From NCBI GenBank assembly GCA_947579665.1, contig OX388346.1:91266615-91330614 (forward strand): DNA of 64,000 nucleotides. Reading direction: 5' to 3'. The notes under the pieces were generated by a model. The model was not told the origin of the DNA and searched no databases. It worked only from the letters and a program-made list of their open reading frames with translations. Positions 54,986 through 64,000 of the stretch are shown here, piece by piece. Both the position numbers and the translations under genes were made by a program. Positions within the stretch are counted from its first letter, which is position 1; each line of letters begins with the position of its first letter. This DNA is from Sympetrum striolatum (lineage: Eukaryota; Arthropoda; Insecta; Odonata; Libellulidae).

Positions 54986-56330
54986 AGGGTCCTCCCTTGC
55001 TGGGGTTCTCCCTAGTTGGGGTCTTCCCCCATTGGGTTCCCCCCCATCGGTACCCTCCCGTGCTCGAGTCCTCCCTCGCTGGGACCCTGTCTCGCCTGGA
55101 CCATCCCTTGCTAGGGTCCTCCAACGCTGGGGCCCTCCCTCGCTAGGGTCCTCGCTGGGAGACTCCCTCACCGGGGTCCTTCATCGCTGGGACCCTCCCT
55201 CGCCGGGGTCCTCCCTCGCTGGGCCCCTTCTCGTTGTGGTACTTCCTCGCTGGGACCCTCCCTCGCTGGGGTCCTTGCCTGCTGGGATCCTCCATCGGTG
55301 GGGTCCTCCCTCACTAGGGTCTTCGCTGTAACACTCCCTCGCTGGGACCCTCCCACGCTTGGGTCCTCGCCCGCTGGCATCCTTCCTCGCTGGGAGCCTC
55401 CCTCGCTTGGACCCTTCCACGCTGGGTACCTCGCCCGCCGGGGTCCTCCGTCGCTTGGCCCCTTCTTGCTGATGTCCTCCCTCGCTGGGACCCTCCCTCG
55501 CTTGGGTCCTCCATTGCTGGGGTCCTCCCTCGCCGTGGTCCTCCCTCGCTGGGACTCTCCCTCGCCGGGGTCCTCCCTCGCTGGGCCCCTTCTCGCTGGC
55601 ACCCTCCCACGCTGGGATCCTCCCTTGCTGGTACCTTCCCTCGCCGGGGTCCTCCATTGCTGGGCCGGTTGTTGCTGGTGTCCTCACTCGCTGGGAACCT
55701 CCCTCGCTGGGGTCCTCCATTCCAGGGACCCTCCCTCGCTTTGACTCTTCCTCGCTGGTACCCTCTGTTTCTGGGGTCCGCTATAGTCTTCCATCGCCTG
55801 GACTCTCCCTCGCTCTTACCCTTTCCCGCTGGGGTACTCCCTCTCTGGGACCCTCCGTTGCCCTACTCCTACTTCGCTGGGACTCTCCCTCACTGGGGTT
55901 CTCCCTCGCTGGACCCCTTCTCGCTGGGGTCCTCCCTCGCTGGTGTCCTCCCCCGCCGGGGTCCTTCCATGCTGGGACCCTCCGTCACTGGGGTACTCCC
56001 TCGCTCGGGTCCTCCCCTGCTGTGACATTTCCTCATTTGGGTCCTCCCTCGCTGGGGTCCTCCCTCGCTGTTACACTCACTCGCTGGGGTCCTCCCTCGC
56101 TCTTACCCTCTCTCGCTGGGGTACTCCCTCGCTGGGACCCTCCGTCGCCGGCGTCCCCCCTCGCTGGGACCCTCCCTCGCTGGGGTCCTCCCGTGCTTGG
56201 GTTCTCCCTCGTGGGTCCTCCCTCGTGGGTCCTAGCTCGCTATGGTCCTCCCTCACCGTGGTCCCCCTCGCTTGGTCCAGTAGCTGCCCCTCGTCGGTAT
56301 CCTCCCACGCTGTTTTATGCTCGTTAGACC
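54986..56330 (+). repeat. 16 bp minisatellite, block M5 (C-rich strand up)
   Basis: More than 80 units in C-rich orientation. It ends with the non-repeat end sequence (CTTGGTCCAGTAGCTGCCCC to CTCGTTAG, 56,272-56,328) also seen at the end of M1. The switch at 54,985 makes an inverted junction with M4. Proline/leucine-rich frames with a 16-residue period appear in every frame and are not genes. Confidence 0.88.
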
Positions 56331-57724
56331 CTCGGGAAAGAAATAATTCGGGAATGTATTAATCACCAAAATTAATCCATATTTAATGAAATCACGTGGT
56401 AGTTTAATAAATAGATGTCGAATATGCCATATTATTAATTTATAGGTAATTTAAGTAATATCTGAGTGCATCTTACTTTTGAGAAATTAGCATACTCCAC
56501 TTCAATATTTAGACAATTACATTTAATTTAATTTTTTTAAATCTTCAATTTGTGTAATGAATTTAAGAAAATCTACTACTTCTGATTTAGCAATATAATT
56601 TGAATAATCCAATTAATAAAAATAACAGTGAGTTTTATTGAAAAATCAGAATATGAAGTGAAACTTTGGAATATTATAACATTGGATACTTTAATTTATT
56701 TTAATTTTCAGCTAAATATAAATTTAACCATGCGTAAGTAGCTTTCGTCCATTAAACTAATAAAGCATCTAGATTGAATTTCTAATAATGTCCAAAATAG
56801 TCCGAAAATAGAAATTCAATGACTGCAATTTGTTGAAACTTTAGCGAATCTGATATTAGTATTTTCAAGATTTAGCGATATCATTGTATAGAATGTAATT
56901 TAAATAAATAATATCCGTTTTTGGAGAAAAATTAAGAGATACATGTATTTGCTGAGAAAGATAATTAGGTAAATTTTCAATTTGGCACCGTCAGGGAGAA
57001 ATTCTATATCTCAGTTACTTTTAGAGTTACAGTAACCATTTATACACCATTTGAAAGATATAATAGTGCGACTTAATTATAAGATAGGCATTTATTCCTA
57101 AGTGACGCGGTTTTGTAGGGAATTGCATCCAGAAATGACCAATTTTCGAAGTTTTTCGTCTGCTTTTCCGCCATTTTTTATGTTTCCTCGGGAATCTGCT
57201 AGGGCGATTGTAACTTATTTCAACCCAAACAGGCGCGCATTTCCCATTTCCTACTCGGTTACGGGCTTTCTTGAGCAAAAAGGGGTGTTGGGTAGGTATA
57301 ATATAATGAATAATTTTCGATGAAATTCATGCAGTATTTCGTAAATTTTAGGGTATCTAGCTTCTGAAATGCAGTTTTTTAAAAACAGAAAACAGAAATA
57401 CGATAATCCAGATAAATGACGTAGACGGAAGGGGGAGGAATCGAGGGTTGGGGGAAGAGGATTGCTTTCATTGTCTTTACGCAAAATAACTTTAGCGAAA
57501 TCATTATATTTCCTCAAATAAAGTTAGGTATGATTTAGCCGTAATATCTTCTGAAATTTCGGAAGTATTGACCATTTACGAATAAATAACGTTCCCTTAT
57601 TCCATTTATATGAAGATATTTTCGAACTAAAAGTATGCCGAAGAAAGTTTTACGATAAATATTAATATATCTGTTCAAAGACCTTGGAAACAAATTTAGC
57701 TTGCAAACCAACTGTAGCTTGCGA
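56331..57724. other. AT-rich sequence, no gene recognised
   Basis: No credible coding region. A GC-richer patch at 57,100-57,260 has a 73-codon plus frame and an overlapping minus frame, neither recognisable; it may be an old repeat. Confidence 0.5.
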
Positions 57725-57932
57725 TCCGGACGTGAGGGTTACTATCTTTTTCTTAACACAAAGCAAAATTTGCGACAAAAACATTTTCTAAAATAGAGCA
57801 TCCTTCTGCCCGTTCCGAATATTTCAACGGTCGCTAAAATCCCTTCTTCCATAATTTTTTTATGCAAAATTATTTTTTTTGTCGCAAAAGTGGGTTTGTG
57901 TTATGAAAAAGATAGTCACCCTCCCGTTCGGA
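57725..57932. mobile_element. ~208 bp inverted-repeat (MITE-like) structure
   Basis: Left arm 57,725-57,783 (TCCGGACGTGAGGG, ACTATCTTTTTC, AACACAAA, TTGCGACAAAAA) is mirrored by the right arm 57,874-57,932 (TTTGTCGCAAAAGTGGG, TTTGTGTTATGAAAAAGATAG, CCCTCCCGTTCGGA, in inverse order). A ~90 bp AT-rich loop separates them. Arms are about 85-90% alike by eye. No target duplication could be fixed. Confidence 0.6.
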
Positions 57933-60454
57933 TTGAAAGGTTATTCGGTTTTAAAGGTTTTTATTATGCCTTATAATTATTATGACGACTACTACGTAGC
58001 TCCTCCACCCGTATCATATCCGTTATATTACCATTTAAGCCATTAAATAGAGGCCAATTTAGACTTTAATGTTCATCCGTAAATTCATATGTTCTCCGGC
58101 TTTATTAATCAGAGATACAAAACTTCACAATTTTGGACTATCGTGCCATTTGATTGAAAGGTTCACTTCCGCCCTCAAATTTACTGCAAATTTTCGTGAG
58201 CAGGTGAATGTTGTTTACATTTATATTGATATTTTTCTTTCCCTATCCTCTGCTCTCAGTGCATTGTCATAGCCGAAAAGTCAGCTGAAATTTTGCTAAA
58301 GATTTTATCAGACCCAATCCTAATTCCTTTATGCCTTTAGCCTCCATGGTTGAAGGTCAAAGTATTCTCTTTTCTACTTTATTCAAAATGTTTTCCTAAT
58401 TCAACGAATTTGACTTATTTGACGTTTTAATCTTTTACAGATTTTGGGGAAATATTTATTCTCGGATTTCCAGAATGGAATCCCGTATAAGTCGTAAGGA
58501 TAAGAACAATGAAAGGATTTGTCACTGATGATACCCGAGGACATCGGATCTCTAAATTATGTAAGCAAAACTTTTATTCGTTAACTTCACCGTATTCTGT
58601 TTGAATTATATCCTCATATAATGGAATTTCAAAATACATTGCCTTTTCGATATTCTATGTAAAGTGGATATTTTGTCACCTCCTCCATTAATCGTGATTT
58701 TCTAGAATAATAGCGAACGTATTACATAAAATAGCAAGCCAGAATTATTGGTAGAAAATAAAGTGTATGCAGGGAATGAATTTAGAAAATTACTCTGGCG
58801 ATACCGAAAGGACATGCATGCGACTTGGTGAACTATCATCTACTTAAATTAAAGTACATAGTGGTTGTACTTTAGTTTAATACATTATGATGCTGGAGTT
58901 CTTACTCGAATGCGCTGTGGCATTGCTTCATTTATTTAGTTTCAATGAAGAGGTTGCATATTTCAAAATCAGTATAGGAATATTTCAGTATATTCTCAAT
59001 TCCTTTATAAAGTGAGTTGTAACAAATAATAAAGTAAAACTTTTCGCGGAAAGCAATAATTATATAATATACAGGATTAACATGTAATTTGGTATCAGTT
59101 GATGCGACTCTAAAACCCTTTATGTATTTGAAAGAAAGGGACGATAATATTTTTTGCAATATTAGTGTAATACTAGGGATCACTTGCTGAATCAATTTTT
59201 TTCGATTACAAAAATTCGCATAACTATGTACACACCTGGCAAAAATTAACGCAGCACCTAACCAACGATCCCTACCGGCCACCGGAAGAACTGCAAGAAC
59301 AGACTTAAAATGGCAATGGTGGTCAGGGAAGAGGATGTTTCTGTGCGATAAGAATCTCGTTAAGAACCGAGCCATGAGATAAGCGCAAAAAATTGCCGAT
59401 GAATATTCTAGCCGAAAGAAAATATTTTCCATGGTGTAGTGAGGATCCTCGTAGTTCTGCGTGAGTCCAACGAAGGTTCATTACGGCAGGGACCATGAAT
59501 ATTCGGCTGCAGAACTGATCGAAGATTTTCATTGCAAAGGTATTATTTAAGGTGTGGTCAATGAGAAAAGAAGGGTTGTGGTTATAAAGAAAATGTATTT
59601 ACAATTAAGCGTAAACGAAATTGAGACATAATTAGAGATAAGCTCTTCGTCTATGCGAATCAAGTATTCTAGCGTATCCAAAATGCCGCAGTGAGATATA
59701 TTTTTAATGTAAAAATATCGAATACGTTTCATAATCATACACTTAATTATCCTGGTTGGAGAAAGAATTATATTCTCTGATATATAATAAGTAATACATT
59801 TTATCTGATATTTACTATCTCTATAATTTTTATAACTTAACAACATTATTAACATATTAAAAATTTTAAGTTCTTTTATGTTAAGGCCATTGAAAAAAAT
59901 TATCCAATGATTTCTTATCGCTAAATCAAGGATTTAAGTGTAAGGCTCTTTCTTTAATTAATTTTTAAAATAAAAATTTACATCTATTGATTTTTCTATT
60001 CTATTGTTAATATGATTATCATTTTACATTCTAGATAAAGGGTTCGTGAATCTTCAATCGTAGATACCCTGATTTACAAATGGAAATTTTTTATTTCAGT
60101 TTTCAGTAATTCAGTTTTTCTTTTTTGTCTAATGAAACTCTATTATATTCACAGAATTTTGATTTTTTATAATCATTTAAATGCATAAACATTCCCACTT
60201 ATGAATATCTAATATTTCATTGTCTACAAGAATTTTCACGAGACTTCAAACCATCCTTTGAAAAATTATACTTTTTAAACTTGAGGAAACCATGAAAGCT
60301 GAGGCGCAACGTAAAACTAGAAAATGCTTATTTTCCACGTTTACAAATGTCGATAGAAATATAGTAATTTAGAAAGACTTGTTTGAGAGCTGGTAGGCAG
60401 GCCGTCGACATGAAAGCAAAAACTAGTAACAAACCGACGGGATGGGACGCTTAA
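57933..60454. other. AT-rich sequence, no gene recognised
   Basis: No supported gene. Around 59,230-59,540 a GC-richer stretch includes ACCTGGCAAAAATTAACGCAGCAC and some Tc1-like wording, so it could be a worn Tc1/mariner remnant, but I cannot build a convincing protein. The 166-codon minus frame at 58,932-59,432 is not recognised. Confidence 0.4.
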
Positions 60455-60912
60455 GCTGGGTTTCCACATTCAATGATTCCTTCGACAATCTACTGGCACC
60501 AGTAATCTTTGCGCCAGTAGAAAGGAGTTCAACTTGCTGGCGCCAGTAGGCCTCCTCCACTCTGTTTTCCTTCTTTCAACTTGCCCTTATCAATCGATAG
60601 ATTACTGTGCATATAATCAAGCGCTGAAGACGTCACTTGGCGAAACTCCAACTCAGGAGTGGGAGCAGAAAAATCAGTCAAAATGTTCATGAAAAAACGG
60701 TTTATTGGAACAACTAGTTTTAACTCATCGAGTAATAATAAGGTACTAAAATCACAGTCCTCCTAAAGAAAAATAGTTTGCTCTTATAATTAATATTGGT
60801 CCTCGTCGACATCGATACACGCGCGAAGGATCTCAGCTATCTTTAATACTACGCCAGTTAAAAATACTTGAAATTGATAAAACTGGCGCCAGTAATCCTT
60901 GAGGAATGGAAT
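60455..60912. mobile_element. MITE-like block with repeated CTGGCGCCAGTA motif
   Basis: CTGGCACCAGTA (60,490), GCGCCAGTAG (about 60,510), CTGGCGCCAGTAGG (about 60,539), ACGCCAGTT (about 60,851) and ACTGGCGCCAGTA (about 60,882) recur in about 430 bp. The left edge GATTCCTTCGACAATCTACTGG and the right edge (reverse complement GATTCCATTCCTCAAGGATT then ACTGG) are imperfect inverted repeats. GGGTTTCCACA at the left resembles some DNA-transposon ends. No coding sequence. Confidence 0.4.
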
Positions 60913-62654
60913 CAAATCCCTCTTCTAGAGAAATAATGGTTCAGAAATATTCTGAGGGAAATCTCCTATATTTCAATATAATGGTTAAATTAGTTGGATT
61001 AGTCAGGTTATCTTAACTATGGAAAGTATCAAAATATTGCGTTCTTATTTAATATAATGACTTATCACTAAATCGAAATATTTATGGTACCTTAAACATG
61101 ACGGAAAACGTTAACTCGATTAAATATCAAATGGCAATCGCGCCGCCCTGGGGTATGCCGCTGTCGTGAGGACAGTAATGAAATCCACAGCACAATGGTT
61201 CATTCAAAAAAAATAATGAATAAAAAATGAGCGTACCTTAGTATCCGCTAGAAGTCCAATGTGGAGGGCAGTCTTGCTCGTCGACCTTAGGGATGTTATC
61301 GGAGGGCATACCTCAAGATGAGTTTAGCGACATTTCCAAAGTAACTTGTTCGTTATTAAGTATTCAAGACGATTAAAAGTCTGTACAGTAGACTCTTCAT
61401 TACTAGGGATGATATAAAATATACTGATATATATTTTATGATTGCCTGTTAATTTGATGTATATTTACCAAAATTGAGGGATTATTTATCGGATATCCGC
61501 GAGCAGTTAGTCATATTGATATTAAATTCTGACTCCTTTTTTGGTCGTTTCATTTTAGACACCGTGTGATGTTTCTAGAATTTTGTTATAAATATTGAAA
61601 ATATTATAAGATTTCTTCATAAGAAAGATATCTGTAACCTTACTGAAGAACGCTATCGTTAGTTCAGAGCATTTACGTTTTTAAGAGAATTTAGGCCATT
61701 TTAATAGAGTTATTCAGTCACAATGATGCGCCATACAAAGAGGTGTCTTAGATTTAACAATTTTCCTCGGGATAAAGATATCGCTGATGCGTCGATAATC
61801 ATTACCCATAGGCAGTAATTTGTTTCATGTTAATTTTAAAACTGTTGTTATGATTTTAGTGATATTAAGCAAAATTACAGATATTTAGAAATATTCGTTG
61901 GGTTACGGTGGGGGGGGGGGGTTCTCGGTACGTAACAATATAATTATACGATATTATGTTCATAAGTATAACAGTGTAATATAGGATAGTTCTAGTGAAA
62001 ATAATGAGAAAGAATTATTCCTTACATGTGATAATAGTAATCTTACATGTGCACGTGCATCTTATTTCTCCTATTTTCATTTTGATTTTGTAAAAAAACC
62101 TGATGTGATAGAGAAAACCTTACTGCAGTTTCGTAATCAGCATGCCAAAGATATACTAGATCACTATTTAAACTATTGCAAAAATCGGAAAGTTTAAATT
62201 CGCAGGTCTGTGTTATCAAAGTCAGTTCAGCTTATTTAGAACCGTCAGTTTAGCATATCTCGTAATTTCAATGAGAGAATTACTTTCGATGATAAAATTA
62301 GGATTATTGGATTCGGATTGTTTGAAACGTTCTCTTATATTCCGATTTCCACTTATAATATTCATAATAAAGTGAGAAAAAATATCTGCAACCAAAGAGA
62401 AGTCCGTTCTATGTTTGATCTCATGTAAGTTAATGATACCTGATTCAGTAAATAGATAATAAATGCATAGATGACGAAAATTACTGGAATGGATGACACG
62501 TTTTTCTTTGAGCATTGCGTACTTAGATATTTAAACCGGGGAACAAAGTCAGCGTGAAGAAAGCGGATGGAAATACTTTTCCTTTTAATTCCTTCCGATT
62601 TATCTCTAACATCACTTTCTATGTTTTCGTATTTACTTAGATATATTTGCTTTC
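60913..62654. other. AT-rich sequence, no gene recognised
   Basis: No supported gene. Contains a run of twelve G at 61,910-61,921. The 97-codon minus frame at 62,222-62,515 is not recognised. Confidence 0.45.
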
Positions 62655-63850
62655 ATTACCTCAGTGTCATGGGTTCGATGCCAGAAGGCCCCAAAGTCAC
62701 GATTTTCTCCATATAGATACATTGCGGGGATTTTCGAATTTTTTTTGAGGCACTTTCCGGCAAATTAGAGAGTTGAAATTCTAGGGATCGCTAGAAGCCG
62801 TGCATATCGAACGAATATCATGAATACATCTTTGAGGATTATCCTTGGTTCGAAGCTAGGTTAGGGCAAATAATCCCCTATTTAAAACGCATTTCGGCGA
62901 TATTTAAAATAAAAAAATGCTTTCCGATAAGATGAAAACTTGAAACTCGTCATGTGGATAGAGATCATGGTTATATTTTATATATATGCTGTTGACTGGT
63001 CCGTTGATGGTCCTTGGTTCGATCCCAGAGAGCCATTTACATTCCTGAATGCATATCTTATGGGGATTACGGAATCAATTTTTTGGTACTTCCCTGTACG
63101 ATAGCGACTTCAAGCTTTGCATTAAGTAAGACCAAGTCCTACCAAGTTATAATTGTGTTTTTTCAGCTGCCTATAGGTCCTGGGTTCGACACCAGGCGTC
63201 TCTTAAATTAGAAATTGCTCCGATTTCAAAGATTTTTTGAACCCCTTCCCGGTAACAGAGAAACTTAAAACTCGGCATGTGAATAGAGATCATAAATACA
63301 TTTCACATAGGCTGTTTAGGACATCCCTGATGGTCCTTGGTTCGATCCCAGAGCGTAATTTCCATTACTTTATGCTTTTCCATTGGGGATATTGAAGTTT
63401 TATTTTAGGAACTTCCCGGTAAGATATCGTCTTCAAAATTTGAAATGAATTCGTTTTAATTCTAACAGGGCATTATAACTATTCACATCCTTCAAGAGAA
63501 TCTGGGTTCGACACCAGGCGAACCTACTATTTGAAACGTATGCTGGGAATCTCCAATTATTTATGATACAGTTTCGAAAATATTTTCAACTACATCCCGG
63601 TAGGATTTGTAATTCAAAATCATAGAGGACGCAGAAAAGATGCTCTCCTTTATTTCTTTCTATAAAACTATACGTGATTTTGACGCCAGAAGGGTGTACA
63701 TTTCTCCAATTGAAAATAAATCATGGCGATTTTTAAGAATATTTTCAATCCCTTTTTTTCTTTTGAGGACCTTCACAATACTAAATCGACTTGAAATTTA
63801 TGTTATCAACATGCTTGCAGAATGCAACCAACTTTTACTCGTTCACATAT
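62655..63850 (+). repeat. Fold-back arm, near full length, single copy
   Basis: Same orientation as A2. Motifs GGTTCGAT/GGTTCGAC/GGTTCGAA start at 62,672, 62,847, 63,016, 63,183, 63,339 and 63,505, with a decayed one near 63,677, giving spacings of 156-175 bp. TCCTTGGTTCGATCCCAGAG (63,011, 63,334) alternates with CCTGGGTTCGACACCAGGCG (63,179, 63,501), again a dimeric ~323 bp period. The inner end CTTGCAGAATGCAACC...TTTTACTCG lies at about 63,812-63,840. No inverted partner follows, so this is a lone arm. Confidence 0.82.
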
Positions 63851-64000
63851 ATATATTTTGTATCCCAATTTTATAAGACCGGCCTCAATAATCAATTAGC
63901 TTCTCTTTCTGTATTAGTTTCGTAATTTCTTTTTTTAATCAATCAGGAATAATTGAAATTACTTCACACGGCTATTTATTTATTCCTTCTTTCCTTATTT
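63851..64000. other. Window edge, AT-rich
   Basis: TA microsatellite followed by pyrimidine-rich sequence; nothing recognised. Confidence 0.5.

Noticed and set aside
52528..56362. Many long proline/leucine-rich or arginine/glycine-rich open frames on both strands
   Set aside because: They come from a 16 bp repeat, which is read in all three frames in turn and gives a 16-residue period. Frames overlap on both strands and have no independent gene structure.
58932..59432. 166-codon minus-strand frame
   Set aside because: AT-rich composition, no recognised motif and poor agreement with any transposon protein I tried; not supported as a gene.
61910..61921. Run of twelve G as a possible structural element
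   Set aside because: A single homopolymer with no neighbouring G-tracts; a quadruplex needs four runs. Likely slippage or sequencing noise.

Overview
This is nuclear DNA of a eukaryote, most likely an insect or other arthropod. It is AT-rich, its coding pieces are split by short spliceosomal introns, and it carries a Jockey/CR1-like LINE, a Harbinger element with a MADF-BESS partner gene, hAT elements, a Ty3/gypsy element and a Tc1/mariner relative. I see no convincing host gene, rRNA or tRNA gene. Nearly every recognisable coding region belongs to a transposable element, and the rest is satellite, minisatellite, fold-back repeat or featureless AT-rich sequence. The species call is inference; no species-specific gene is visible.

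Layout. 1,120-4,760: a decayed LINE (ORF1 remnant, then endonuclease and reverse transcriptase). 6,846-10,307: three head-to-head/tail-to-tail copies of a ~1.15 kb fold-back arm, itself built from ~168 bp subrepeats that each carry a tRNA B-box-like motif; single arms recur at 51.4 kb and 62.7 kb. 15.3-16.6 kb: small local duplications. 16,851-51,400: one long array of a ~250 bp satellite (about 46 monomers by length) that has been split by insertions.

The insertions are datable by their target duplications. (i) A 2.77 kb Harbinger element at 20,532-23,305 (TSD TAA) has two genes on opposite strands, each with an exon inside the other's intron. (ii) An Ac-like hAT at 29,566-46,615 (TSD ATTATGGT) contains a Ty3/gypsy retrotransposon at 29,735-41,959 (identical 396 bp LTRs, TSD CAAA). 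That in turn contains a 6.2 kb Tc1/mariner-type fold-back composite at 33,383-39,578 (TSD TA), which cuts pol between RNase H and integrase. (iii) A second, decayed hAT of the SCAND3/ZBED-like kind lies at 47,007-50,164 (TSD ATATATAT) and holds a Harbinger fragment.

52.5-56.3 kb is a GC-rich 16 bp minisatellite in blocks of opposite orientation, interrupted by a putative solo LTR. 56.3-62.6 kb is AT-rich with no gene seen, apart from two inverted-repeat (MITE-like) structures. The window ends in another fold-back arm.

The most notable items are: the fold-back family with periodic B-box motifs; the Tc1-type composite whose right-hand transposase reads open through three exons (338 aa, DD35E by my count) next to an inverted copy lacking exon 1; a textbook -1 slippery heptamer at the gag-pol junction; the interdigitated Harbinger gene pair; and satellite monomers that each carry a consensus branch point, pyrimidine tract and 3' splice site.
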